A DNA stretch of 64,000 nucleotides from Helicostylum pulchrum (Eukaryota > Mucoromycota > Mucoromycetes > Mucorales > Mucoraceae), in contig JAIXMO010000006.1 in assembly GCA_025677825.1 (NCBI GenBank), positions 1 through 64,000 on the forward strand, in the 5' to 3' direction. The first letter of the stretch is position 1. Every line of letters starts with the position of its first letter. Shown in pieces: positions 14,596 to 26,343 of the stretch. The notes under the pieces were generated by a model. That model saw only the letters and a list, made by a program, of their open reading frames with translations, had not been told where the DNA came from and searched no databases. Position numbers and translations under genes: made by a program.

Positions 14596-16624
14596 TTATT
14601 GCTGCTTCTTTGATTTTTTAGTAACGTGTTTTTTGTTGTTGCTGTTGCTGTTGCTGTTGTTGTCCTTTGGAATACTTGATTTTCTTTTACGAGCTTCAGC
14701 AGGAACATGAGGTTCCATTTGAGGTGGTTGTAAACGTTGCATAGCTTGTCTTTGTTGAATTTTTAAAGCTTGCTGTTGATGTTGCATTCTTAAAGTTTGT
14801 TGTTGGTAATACCGCTGCATAGCTGCTTGCTGTTGCATAAATTGAACGGATTGTTGAGGAAGAGGTATCCCTTGAGATGGAATAGGTTGTATAGACATAG
14901 GATTCATATTATTTGGTATCGTACCAGGCGGCATAGTATTTGGCATATTGACCATGATTTGAGAATTGATAGGAGAATTGATCATAGTTTGTGGAGTTCC
15001 TTGAATCATGGTAGGTGTAGGTGTAGGTGTAGGAGTTGTCGAAGGTAGAGTGTTATCGAAAGGGCTGGATGTATTGGGCAGTAGGGATAAAATATCTGTA
15101 GTTAATAAAGGAGAGCTTACAATTTCTGTTGATGGAGGAGGTACCATTTCTTGCTTTTGCTTTTGTTTCGGATGTACTTGAGATTGTGGTTGTTTTTGAT
15201 CTATTATTATTAATACTGGGGAAATATGTATTCTTTTTGGTTTTATGTATCTACCTTCTGGGTATAAATGTGTCATTTTTTGATTGATGTTGAATGACAT
15301 GGCAGATAATGAATCTTGTTTTTTTAAAAAAAAAGTTTAATTTTTCAGTTGTACAAAGTTTATATTTCTTTTTTTTACCTTTTGGATTTAGACCAGTAAC
15401 AAGAGAAAAAAACGCTACTTCACTTACGCGATTTGATACATCTACCATCTACATACGAAATATATAAATAATCAAAACCAGTTTAAAAGCGAAAAAAAAA
15501 AAAAAAAAAAAAAAAAAAGACATATAATTACACGTAATAATTCCAATATTCTATCAGGTATACCGTAATGGTTTACTAGCGTTGAAGGTGTTTGGAAGGT
15601 AGGAGATTTTGAAGTTAATTTTAACTTTTTTTTTGAAACGGCGTTTATATCGACCGGGACTAATTTGGAACGTGCAATATATTCATCATGTTGATTACAT
15701 ATAAACTTCCATTGATGTATCTTTAATACGCCATCATTTGGATCCAAGTGAAATAAGACTGATAACTCACCCGATAAAATAACCTAAATAATAAAATAAT
15801 TATTTTTTTTTTTTTTTTTGTAGTTAATTAATTGTAGTTTACCATTGTGCCGTTGTTATATCGATGAATTAAGCTTGAACGAGGACACTCCAACATCATA
15901 CCATTCGGTAAAAAGTATTCCATTGTTTGATCTGTTGTTAATTGAATAGAATCAAGATCACACTGATAATATGTATAAAAGTATCTTGCAATTAAATTTT
16001 GTGTTATATCTAAAAAAAATATTTTAATATTGTTATTTATATAGTTTTACTGATCGTACCAAACTCTATCCTTTGTTGTGTATTATTATCTAATAGCCCT
16101 ATTTTCATCGTTGCTGTAGTCGTAAAGAAATCATCTACAAAGCTTTTCCAGAACATTAAATCTTTAGCCTATTTATTATCACATACGTTAGTAAATTATA
16201 TCTTATTACTGGTTATTTTTATTATTTTTATTACCTGGTCACCAGGACTAAGTTGATCACGGAACTGCAAGAGACGAAGTACGGCTTGTCCCATTGATGA
16301 TGTTCTACATACACACACACAAAAAAGAGTAAATATTTATTTATTTTCTTTACACATATAAATCTATGTATACCTTTGTTCAGTTGTTGTCATAACAGGT
16401 TTTATAGGTACAGAAGAAGGTATTACTTGAGCAAGTTGGGAAAAGGCCGGAGAACCTTGACTGGATAATGTAGGTGTGGGTGGTAAAGTACGTTGTTGCT
16501 GTTGTTGTAATTGACGTTGACGAAACAATAATTGAGCTTGTTGTTGTTGTTGTTGCATTCTAGGGTTTGTATTGACTTCATGAGCTGAATGTAATCCTGC
16601 ATTATACGGTGATTCTGTCGACAT
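14596..16624 (-). CDS. LIM-domain-binding protein, LDB1/PtaB-like transcription cofactor
   Basis: Seven exons (16374-16624, 16235-16304, 16060-16168, 15843-16009, 15532-15783, 15379-15448, 14596-15314) give 545 aa. A Gln-rich N-terminus is followed by a LIM_bind region: AVLRLLQFRDQLSPGDQ, LMFWKSFVDDFFTT, IEFG, LIARYFYTYYQCDLDSIQL. It ends in a long Pro/Gln/Met-rich tail with a basic C-terminus (RKRKSSIPKDNN, HVTKKSKKQQ) that looks like a nuclear localisation signal. This matches metazoan LDB1/Chip and fungal PtaB/Mfg1, scaffolds that bridge DNA-binding factors and act with Flo8/Som1-type regulators in filamentation. It shares a 243-bp divergent promoter with the Stc1-domain gene. Intron 5 contains a 27-base poly-A run. 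The family call rests on motif order. Confidence 0.85.
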
Positions 16625-16867
16625 GAATCAAGAAGCTTATTTTCTTTTCTTTACTCCAGTATTTCTTTTTATATGCGTGTATATATATATATATATATAA
16701 AAAAAAAAGGAAAGAAAGAAAAAGTAGTTTCCCTCTCTCTATAATTATTTTTTATAGCTTATATTTCGAGGTCACATACATTCACAAAAAAAAACCTTTA
16801 TCATAAAAAAAAAGGTTCAATTTTTTCATTCTCTTCTCTCTTTTTTTTATTTTTTTTACAGTTAATA

Positions 16868-17540
16868 ATGAGCAAGTACAACAACCACCAAAGCACTCAA
16901 CGTTTAAGTTCTTTTACTACTTCTGGTGCTAATTGTAAGTATTATATCTAATAAATTTTTATTATTATTATTGACGCCTGAATGTTTCTTTAGCTGGCCA
17001 AGGTATGCCCTCTACTTTGAGATGCGTGTTCTGTAAAACCGTAAGTATTTCTTTTTAATTGTTGTTGTGCATGTACTAAACTTTTTGTAAACTTTAGGAG
17101 AAACCTCTAGAGTCTTTTTCCGCCACACAAATACAAAAGGCAACATTCAACCGTAAGCAATACACAAATATATTGCCATGAAACCAATATTTAATCCTTT
17201 TTTTAATGTTTTTCTATATAGCTTACGCACCAGTATCTTACAACAGTAAGCCAAAGACGATATGTTGTAAAAAGTGCTCTCCAACCCAGCAAACGCACTT
17301 AACGTGCTCAATTTGCAGCAAAACACAACCGCTGGACAAATTCGCAAAGGTACGATTTTCATTGTTCTTTAATTTTTTTTTTTTTTTTTCTTAACTTTTT
17401 GTTGTATGCGTATATAGTCTCAGCGCAGAAATGCGGAAAAGGCACGCTGTATTAAGTGTAATAAAAAGCGAGAAGAAGAAGATGTGTGGGCCTCAGACCC
17501 TGAGACTGAAAGTGAGGATGACTTCGATCAATTCTTGTAA
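16868..17540 (+). CDS. Stc1-domain zinc-finger protein
   Basis: Five exons (16868-16934, 16994-17040, 17098-17152, 17222-17349, 17418-17540) give 139 aa. Four CxxC pairs are seen (LRCVFCK, ICCKKC, LTCSIC, ARCIKCNKK) with the typical FAKSQRRNAEKARC signature between the last two. This is the layout of the Stc1 domain. In fission yeast, Stc1 is a LIM-like adaptor that links the Argonaute/siRNA complex to the Clr4 methyltransferase complex for heterochromatin. The protein is almost only the domain plus a short acidic tail (SDPETESEDDFDQF). The domain call is solid; a role in RNAi-guided silencing here is inference, made plausible by the Clr2-N-like gene 16 kb away. Confidence 0.85.
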
Positions 17541-17631
17541 ACTAGAATAAAGAATTGTTTTTTTTTTATTGATGCATTTTTTTTTTTATTTTTTTTAAGT
17601 AAATATTATGGTACAAAGGTTTTTATTTTTG

Positions 17632-20524
17632 TTATTTTCCGCCTAGCCAACTGGATGAGAAATTAACTGCTTTCCATTCAGGATCGGATGGTATAGGTCG
17701 AATGGCAGCAGGTCCAATTCCTTCATAATCTATATGAAGTCGATGTAGACTGCGTTTATTTCGGATTGGTATAGCATGCGAAGATCTACTTGTGCCGTTA
17801 CTATTGGATGTAGTCAGTTGAGGTTGTTGTGTCGGAAAATGAGGTATTATTTGACGCCTTTTATCAAAGGTATTACTACTAGTTCTTGCAGTACTTACTC
17901 TATGTACACCTTCTTTTCTTATCATATCCTCTTCTTCTGGATTAATAATTAAAGTGGAGGAATTTGTAGTTGTTTTAGTGAGTGCTGATATACCATCATC
18001 AGCAGATTTTGTTTTATAAAACATGTTTGTGATCCAAGCTAATGGTTTTGGATCTTGTGTTTTTAATTGTCTCTTTAATAACCTCTTTTTAATGATTTCT
18101 TCTTCTACACGAACTTCACTTTCTTGTACTTTTTTAACATATTCCACTTGAAGTTCGTTCATTGTTGTTCTTAGGTTACCCAGTTCTTTTAACATTCCTT
18201 TTAATACTTCTAGTAAAGGGAAAAATCCATCCATATGTTCTTGTTCTGTTAATGGACTCTTGATCCACAAGAATCTACTGGCTAGTATTTCTATATCCAT
18301 TAATATATTTTCAATGACGGAATTACTCATACTACTTAGTTCTGTAATATCAAATGCTCTTTTTAATCTTCTATTTAATGCCAATATGTCTGATCCTCTT
18401 AACCTTTCTAGTATTTGTGTTACGTGTTGTTGTAATAATATATAAGGTGATTGTACAATGTCCGAATTGGTGAATGTACCATCTTTGATCGTCATGACCG
18501 AAGATGCAGAAGGTGATATCACTAGTTCTCTACTATTGTTTTGTATTCCCATATCCATTACAACTGAACTATACAAGTCATTCTTTTTATTTTGTTTAGT
18601 GACAGTATAAAATATATATATATATATTTATAGATATATCTGTATGCATTTACCTTTTCACTTGTATCACAACATTCCATCAATTCACCACTACTAAAAT
18701 CATTACTACTACTATTACTACCACTTTCTGTTTCATCGGTCATTCGAACTCTTTCCCCTTTATTATTCTTTACATAATAATGATAGTGATGATGTACAAT
18801 AGCAGAAGAAGAAGAAGGAGAGCAAGATACCAGCGTTGAAGTAGGCATAGAAGAAGATACAGTAGGTAAAGGTTGTATTGTTGTTTTACTCTTTTCTTTT
18901 TTATTAGGTATCTTTTCTTTAACACTAGCAGCACGTTTTGATATTGGTGGTTTCTTTTTAAAATCTATGGTATTAGTAGACATTGATTTTTTCATTAAAT
19001 CATCCTGCAGAGAAACTTGTTTATGCTCTGATTTTCTTTCGTTATCATCAATCTTTTGCATTAAAGCAGTAATTTCATCTCTTGCATCTGACAGCTGTTC
19101 TTTGCAGTTCATAAGGTCTGATTTTAATTTGGTATTGGCTGAAGAAAGTTCTTTAATTAAACTTATGAGATCATTCGTATTGTTACTATTGGATGACACA
19201 AGCTAAAATAAAATAAAATGTTATCATGTGGGTTTTTTACTCTTAATAAGATTATATTACCTTGATAGGATCTACTGTACTTGTATTAAACGTTTCTTCC
19301 ATTTTATCCTCAATATCTCTTGCTAACTGTTCATGACTATTATAAAGTGATTCTATTATACATTTTTTTATTTATATATACAGTAGTAAGTTACCCAAAC
19401 CCCCCTTGCAAAATGCATATTTTATTTTATTTTTTTTAAAAAAAAAAAAAAACGTACCATATCTAATTTTTAACTTTTTAATCTTTGATTCCAGCACAAG
19501 CTCGTTTCTTCTACATAAAGCCAACTCTTGTTTTGTATCTTCCAGCTAAATAATATTATTATTATAGTGAGGATTGACAGTAAAAAATAAAATAAAATAA
19601 AGCAATATACATACATATTATTTACCTTTGATGTTATACTCTCTTCTCTTGTTTCTGAATTACGCACCATAAACTTAAATATCCTTAGCTTTTCCAACTC
19701 GCTTGTTTTTATATCCAAATCTATAGAAAGCTGATTACATTTATCGTTTGCCATTTCTAAATCCGATAACGTTTCATCCAGTATCTTTTTCACTTGTAAT
19801 AAGTAACCAGTATTTTTTTATTTTATTTTTTACGTTATTGTTACTGTACCTTTTGCCTCTTTTGATATTCCCAAAGCCATTTATTCTTTTCTTTTACTAC
19901 TGAATCTTTTTGATTTTCTACTTCATCCAACGATTGTTCCAAATCAGTTAATCGTTCGTGGCACTCTTCTAACTAAAAAATGTTAAAGTTACACAAGAAC
20001 ACACACACACACACACACACACATACACACACACACACATAAAAAGGGCACAAATAACAATGCAAAAATAAAATAAAATTTCTCACCTGCTTTTCTAATT
20101 GTACTCTCTGTTGATTTGATTCATTAACAAATGTTTCGTGCTTATGGAGTAAACCTTGACCAATTTCTAAAATACATATTTATTTATTTTAAGAATAAAA
20201 AAATATTCCGTTGCGTTTTTTTTATTGTTTTGTTTTACCTGCTGCTAGCCTAGTATCAGATTCTAACTTTTTCATAGTTCTATTGAAATATTCAAGGCTT
20301 TCACAGTCTTGTCTACCACAACAGTGGCAAATATCAAATAAACTACTGGTAACTGAAGAAGGTGTGCCCATTTGTTGTTGACTGTTACTCCAATCTTGTT
20401 CTAGTAATGCTAGATTATGCTGGTAATCTGACACACTAAAACTTTCGTTGGACTGGGACCGAGATTCCATACTGACAGCAAGTATTGGTTTAGTAGAAGA
20501 ATTGATGGTAGATCGATGTCGCAT
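17632..20524 (-). CDS. Coiled-coil protein with a CHCCGRQDC motif, unrecognised
   Basis: Eight exons (20239-20524, 20087-20166, 19850-19972, 19626-19784, 19458-19545, 19261-19352, 18654-19202, 17632-18582) give 775 aa with all phases consistent. Two acceptors are non-pyrimidine (GTGAAAAAG and AAAAAG). Visible parts: a Ser-rich N-terminus; a short Cys cluster (DICHCCGRQDCESLEYF) followed by a conserved-looking helix (LESDTRLAAEIGQGLLHKHE); about 170 residues of heptad-rich coiled coil; a Lys/Ser-rich disordered middle with His/Tyr (VHHHYHYYV); and a helical C-terminal region (LKRAFDITELSS, MDIEILASRFLWIKSP, EVLKGMLKELGNL) ending near SSSWLGGK. I do not recognise the family. The shape suggests a cytoskeletal or polarity scaffold, but this is a guess. 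Confidence 0.8.
19999..20039. repeat. (CA)n microsatellite in an intron
   Basis: Near-perfect AC dinucleotide run with single ACAT interruptions, inside the second intron of the coiled-coil gene. Confidence 0.85.
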
Positions 20525-20558
20525 TTAAAAGGAACAACAATAGATGAATAAAGAGTAG

Positions 20559-20576
20559 TTTTTTTTTAAAAAAAAA
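20559..20576. repeat. T9A9 palindrome
   Basis: Exactly nine T followed by nine A, in the upstream region of the minus-strand coiled-coil gene. The identical 18-mer recurs at 59772, 62674 and 63631. Confidence 0.85.
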
Positions 20577-20826
20577 GGGCAGAGTACTTTTTTTTTTTTT
20601 TCTTAAACAAAAGGTGGTTTTTTTTTCTATTGTTTCAAGATAATAAACATATTTTAAAGAAAAAGGAAAATAAATAAATAAAAATCGACGGGTTATAAAC
20701 TCCAAAAAGGCATTACATTTACATGTATAAAGGCGGAGCACTTTTTAATGTAAAAAGAGAGAGCAAAAAAAGCCAATCACCAGACGCATGACCTATTGGA
20801 AAAATGTAACCAGGAAAATTTTATTT

Positions 20827-23013
20827 TTATACGGTGGATATATCTCTTCCCCAAATAGCACATTTAGACCAATCCAAACTAAGGTTTAATCTAGTACGCA
20901 TACTAACTTGTTCACTCCAATAAATACTACGCCATAAATAAAGTGCCCATAATCCTCCAATCATTTGGTATCCCCATTTAAAATCTCCCACTGCTGTATT
21001 ACCCAGATAAGCCAACGTACCAAGATGACTATACCGAAATGGTCCAACTTGCGTTTGAGTAGATAATTCATCCTTTGAACTTGCCAAATTATTTAAATAC
21101 TTGGCCAAGTATTGTCCCTGCTGACTTGCAACCTGAGCAGTCTAAAAAATATTGATAATATAAAGTATTTTAAGTATCAAAGAACATTTTGAATAACCAA
21201 GTGCTTAACTAAAAACTTACAGCTGGTAAATTTGTCATTTTACCATCAATGTCTTTTAACATGATTTTTAATTCTTCAATATCTAAAACTCCATTTTTAT
21301 CAGCATCGTATTTTACAAACATTTTTTCAAGGTGAGTTAAATGCTGTTCCGTTAAAGGAAATCTTGAACGCATGGTGTCACAAATAGCAAGGAATTCATT
21401 GAATTGAATACTTCCATCTTTATCGCTAAAAAAACATGCATTAGCTACTTATATATATATATATATATTATACGTATAACTATATATTACCTGTCTGCTT
21501 CTTGAATAAATTCCATAATATGTCGTAATAAATTTGGATTCTCAATGGTTGCACAATCTCCTAACGCGTATACATCCTGTAATCCTTGCAAGTTTAAAAA
21601 GTTATCCGTTGTTAATACTCGTTTATGCGCTTGCACAGGTAATTTTTCTGTCAAATTTTTAGCAAATGAGGTCATTGCTAAAATTATTAAGGGGGAAATG
21701 TTTAGTCTGTGCGTAGATAAAATAACAATAATACATATTTAAACATTTACCAATACCAGTAGACCATAAACATAGACCATAAGGTAACGTCTTTACAGTC
21801 GGCTCTGAATTTGCTTCTGTGGGTTTGGTTTTATAAACTACTTGTTCGTCTTCAATACGAACCACGCGTGCATTGGTAATGACATCTATATGATCACGTT
21901 CAAATCTCTTTTCTGCGTAATCACTAATTTTACTATCAAAGGTGTTTAAAATATGGTCTCTGGACTGAATGATATGGATTGAAATCTCTTTACGAATTAA
22001 TTTTGGAAACTACTCAGGTAGTCAAAATTATTATTAACTGTATCTGAATACAATAACTATTTATCTGTATTTGAAACACTTACCCATTTTACTAAATCTT
22101 CATTAATCCAATCCGATACTTCTGCCGCAAATTCGACTCCAGTAGGTCCTCCGCCACATACAACAAATGATAATAATCTTTTACGCTCTTCTGGTGTAGT
22201 GGTAGGTAGACAAGCCTTTTCGACATTCTCAATAATCTTGCGTCGAATATCAATGGCGTCTCGAATAGTCTTAAGACGTACAGTATGTTCAATACCTTCT
22301 ACCCCGTGTGTCATACTTGTGGCACCTACAGCCACAATAAGTTTATCATAGGGCACATAAAAGTTTTCCTTTTCGTTACAACCATGTACTTCAACATATT
22401 TGTAATCTAAATCTATATCTACTGCTCTTCCTTCCAAGAAATGAGCGTGAATTCTAGAGGCGATTTTTCGTACGGGTTCAAGTAAAGATCTACCCCCACC
22501 AATTTTCATGTTATTTTTTTATAAATATTTTTATAAATATATATATATATATAAACCTTACCTTAGTTCTAGTGTACCGACAGTGGCGCTGGGAAGTAAC
22601 GGTGTAAACAAGAAATAATTATTATCGCTAATAATTGTAACATTATACTTTTCCTTATCCAGGTTTTTTACAACAGAGACTGCTCCCCATCCGGACCCGA
22701 TAATAACAAGGCGAGGTTTTTTGTTTTCTTCTTGGGTATCATCGATATTATAATTACATACAGGTAACTGCTTATTACCTCCACGCTGAGGATGGAGAGC
22801 TAAATAAGGCGGATGTTGATGCTCTTGAAATACTTCGATAAAACGATCTCGGTCAGTAGAGAGATAATATGCGGCACCACTAATAGCAGTCAAACCAGCT
22901 GTAACCAAGCCTAATTTTTTGTACTGGTTATAGGTTTTGGTATGCGTTGCGTTAGTAGTAAAAAATGCCTTTTGATGGCTTACAATTTTTCGAGAAAGAA
23001 TGCGGGAAAACAT
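20827..23013 (-). CDS. NDE1: External alternative NADH:ubiquinone oxidoreductase with EF-hands
   Basis: Six exons (22562-23013, 22084-22489, 21751-22009, 21491-21677, 21221-21425, 20827-21141) give 607 aa. A basic mitochondrial presequence and a single membrane-like stretch ([18 protein letters not shown]) precede the FAD fold ([34 protein letters not shown]). The NADH fold follows ([17 protein letters not shown]) and then the conserved ALGDCA. Between them and the C-terminal membrane anchor ([20 protein letters not shown]) sit two canonical EF-hand loops: [12 protein letters not shown], created across a splice junction, and [12 protein letters not shown]. Calcium-binding NDE enzymes of this type oxidise cytosolic NADH at the outer face of the inner membrane without pumping protons. 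No residue is missing. Confidence 0.94.
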
Positions 23014-23130
23014 ATAGAAAATAGAGTAAAGAAGAGGGGAAAAAAAGGGAAATTTTGTTATTTCGCATTCATTACATCATTTTAAGCTCTTTGTGTGTGA
23101 CAACAACAACAAAATAGGAGAGGCTAATTA

Positions 23131-23478
23131 ATGGGTTTACGAAAACCCGTTTTGTCTTGGATAAAGTTTTTAAGACATTTGTATATTTTTAACAGTTTTT
23201 TACATATAATTTGTTGGACCTCTTTTTTTTATATATCTATTTTTGTCATGTCCTGTGGTGAAACAGAGCTTAAACAAAAATCAAGGTTTACGGAACACTT
23301 TATCATTAGAGATACACGTATTCTACAGCATAATTTAATAACAATGGATTCAAATACGTTCGAGCAAAGAACGTGTTCTCTAAAGCGAAGAAATCATATC
23401 AAAAGAAAAAAGTTTCCTCCAACTACAATAAAAATACCTTGCTCTGTAAAAAGTAATACCGTGTCATCAAGCAAGTAA
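23131..23478 (+). CDS. Possible small protein, unrecognised
   Basis: An open frame of 115 codons, or 76 if started at the inner ATG 23248 (MSCGETELKQKSRF). The N-terminal third is hydrophobic; the rest is basic (SLKRRNHIKRKKFPP). No relative is recognised, no splice sites are needed, and it sits 117 bp from the divergent NDE1 start. It could be a real short gene or a chance frame in promoter DNA. Confidence 0.25.
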   Translation: MGLRKPVLSWIKFLRHLYIFNSFLHIICWTSFFYISIFVMSCGETELKQKSRFTEHFIIRDTRILQHNLITMDSNTFEQRTCSLKRRNHIKRKKFPPTTIKIPCSVKSNTVSSSK

Positions 23479-24499
23479 TAATAACGCTTGTTCAATTAGT
23501 GAGTTTTTTTGTGACACTCAACAATTGAACTGTATTTTTTGGCTTAGTGTAAGTTATTGTTTCGACTTGTAAAAAAAACCCCCCTCAACGTGTATCATTA
23601 AGTCGTTTGAAATAAACATTTGTATTTTATAGCAGGTTTGTGTTGTTAAAAAAAAACTCATTACCCATTTTTTTTATATGAAATGAGCTCATTTCGATCT
23701 ACAATTATATAAAAAAATTAAAAACTTACTTCTGACAGGACTATCTTCTTTCCGTTCTGTATGCATTCGTATCCTATTAGAAACCTTGTTATATTATACA
23801 GAGAGTAAGCGACTGAAACAATATGCTTTTTATAACCTGATGATATCACTTTATACTCTTTTTTTTTAATTCAGACTTTGTAATTCATAAATGTTAAAGA
23901 CGTCTGGTTTACAGAACAATTCAAACTTATCACTTCTCACACGAAATGATAATTGTAGAAAAATCATTCCTGGCTTTCACTGCCTTACTTAAAAGCAGAG
24001 GGCAATCCTTTCATGGCGATCCCTTCAATGGAATTAGACTCGTTTCATCCCCTTCTTTTTATATATAACGAGTTTATATACATATTGAAAATCTTTTGTC
24101 ATGGTACTGGTCCAATAAAACTACTTTTTTTTTTCACTATCTTATTGTAAGGGATTCTGCACTACCTAGCGGCCTTATGTTCATTGGCTTCCGTATCTTT
24201 AGCTCGAAGTTATGACCGTACTACGCGTAGAACCCTTATATAGAAAAACGATATCCTTGAACCCTTCCCAAGTTTTTTTTTTCTACTGATGGTTCTTAAA
24301 ATTGCTATTAAAAAAGCTTATAACTACTCCAAGGAAAATTGTAATATATCAGTATGTAAACCAATGAATGATCAAGATAAAAAAGAATATACATAATCGT
24401 GGATATAGAATAAGTATGCTCGCCTTTAATAGCACTTGGATATTATTGCGGGATAAAGTAAAACGAAATTATTTAATACTTGTATATGTCCTTTATTAT
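23479..24499. other. Gene-free region between NDE1 and BET5
   Basis: About 1 kb of AT-rich DNA with scattered homopolymers. A somewhat less AT-rich patch lies at 24160-24230 around the palindrome TACGCGTA. I see no coding exon, RNA gene or clear repeat. Confidence 0.5.
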
Positions 24500-25346
24500 T
24501 TATTCAAAAGACTTTAAGCTACGAATAAAACGATCGACAGCAATTCTAAAGAGTTCGTTAGAGATATTACCCGGAGGAGAAGGTATAGCACTCGAATGAG
24601 TAGTGGCAGTGGTAGTAGTGGTGGTATTATGCGTGTTGGCATCGTTTTCGACCGAGTTTTGCAAAAAGCCGTGACTAATTTCCCAACGAGTATCGTCAAA
24701 TCTCATCAATCCATTCTTAACGACAAATTCAACATATAATTGAATATGAATTTGCTTCAAGACCATTCTTAAACTTTCGGTACTAGGGTCTGAATTCATG
24801 ACGAATTTAAGTCCTGTAGGTGTTTCGTAATAATGTAAGCGGTATGTTGAAGTTTTGTATGAGATAAATCCATCTTGACTAAAATAGAAAAAATATGGTT
24901 ATTTTATTTTTATTTTTGAACAAGAAATAACAAACAGTTCTTACTTACTTTCCACTTAATTTACGTACAAAATTACGTAAAGATAATACAACACCATATA
25001 CAAGTTTTGCTTCCTCTTCAATAGAGATGACACTACCAGCAGCTAATCCACTTTGTTGTGTAATACCTGTTTGATGATTATCTTCACTTCGGATGAGAGA
25101 ATTAGCGTTTGGTGAGCTTTGTTCAGCAATAGAAGATGCTGCACTGGAAGTAGAGAATCGCGAAGAAGAAGTGGCAAGACCGCCTAAACGACTATTTGAA
25201 TTGCCAAGTTGACTATTGTTGTTACTGGTACCGTTGTTAGATGATGAGGTCGTGGTTGCATTGTTACTGCTCTTGCTATGGGTCCATTTTTGAAAATAAA
25301 TGCATTGGCAATGTCGATCAAATATATATAGATTATGAATCGTCAT
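24500..25346 (-). CDS. BET5: TRAPP subunit Bet5/TRAPPC1 with a low-complexity insertion
   Basis: Two exons (24949-25346, 24500-24878) give 258 aa. The start MTIHNLYIFDRHCQCIYFQK matches the sybindin fold of human TRAPPC1, as do EEEAKLVYGVVLSLRNFVRK, YRLHYYETPTGLKFVMNSD and LYVEFVVKNGL. Bet5 is a longin-like core subunit of TRAPP complexes, the Ypt1/Rab1 exchange factors of ER-Golgi transport. The usual length is about 145-160 aa. Here roughly 80 residues rich in Ser, Asn and Thr are inserted after WTHSK, and a shorter Thr-rich insertion (NTTTTTTATTHSS) sits before the last helix. Both fall at loops, so the fold should be intact. An in-frame upstream extension (MCGHLTCG) is possible, but the inner ATG fits the family. 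Confidence 0.92.
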
Positions 25347-26343
25347 TATGATGTTTAAAAATACAGGGGAAAAAAAAGTGGACAAAACTAAGCGATGCCT
25401 TCCACATGTTAAATGTCCGCACAATGTAATTTTTGGTGCACATAAGATAAATAAAAATAAACAAAGGTTTATAAGTACTGCGATTAGATTATACTGTCAG
25501 TTAAGAGAGCGGAACGTTTTGGTTCACACACAAAAAAAACATTTTACTGCATTTATGCCTCTATATCAACTAATAACCGTATAATATGTTTGTGGTGTTT
25601 TGAGGTTCGTTTCAATAGGGTATAATCTTGAGAGTATGCAAACTATCTGTCTTGGATCACGGACCAAGGAATCCATCATTAGTGCGAGTATTTGGGTTCC
25701 AAACTCATACACATGAGAAAACAGATTGATATAACATCTTCAATGTGACAGTATCACTAGAAAAAGATGTTTTCATGCTGAAACAGTCGAGGCAAAGCGT
25801 TAATGGTTGGGCCCTAAAGATGGTGAAGTATTCCTAAATAGTCCATGCCAAAGTTTCTGTTGGAAATAGCGAACAGTTAGAGACCTCTGGAACGAAATAT
25901 CCTTAGCCAATTCTCAAACTTTAAATACGTAAGACAATCTGTTTTCTTAATTGAAGCCGTAATATGTAAAAGAGTACGTAGTTCGAGAAATGGATGGTGC
26001 TTAAGTGTGCTATCCATACTTTACCATTACTGTAAAAGCGAAGCAACAGGGATTAGACGGTTGTATATTTTATAATTTATTTTTACCTCTTTGTTTGAGC
26101 TTTCAAATAGGGGCCATTAATGTGTTGATAATAAAGTGATCATACAATAGTGCAACTAGATCTAGCATAGCGAAAGGGAAATTCTAGTAACATGATGTAT
26201 GAATTATCTAACCAGAGTTTAACGATTAATACCAGGTGCAGTCACACTGTCTTGCGCCAACTATTTCAGTTTTTTTTTTTTTTTTTTAACAAACGCGCTT
26301 CCTTTCAAAGTTGTCATATTATTTCAAACGAACTAAAAAGAAC
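25347..26343. other. Divergent intergenic region between BET5 and MSH6
   Basis: About 1 kb. The middle part (25600-26050) is less AT-rich than usual spacers and has short interrupted frames (for example DHGPRNPSLVRVFGFQTH on the plus strand). It may be the remnant of an old gene or mobile element, but nothing could be identified. Poly-T run at about 26271-26287. Confidence 0.4.

Noticed and set aside
25600..26050. Possible Tc1/mariner remnant in the BET5-MSH6 spacer
   Set aside because: Short frames such as WALKMVKYS and GPRNPSLVRVFG do not follow the DDE motif spacing and are broken by many stops; no terminal repeats were found.
26288..26297. ACGCGC near the MSH6 start as an MCB cell-cycle box
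   Set aside because: The MCB core is ACGCGT; this differs at the last base and occurs once only.
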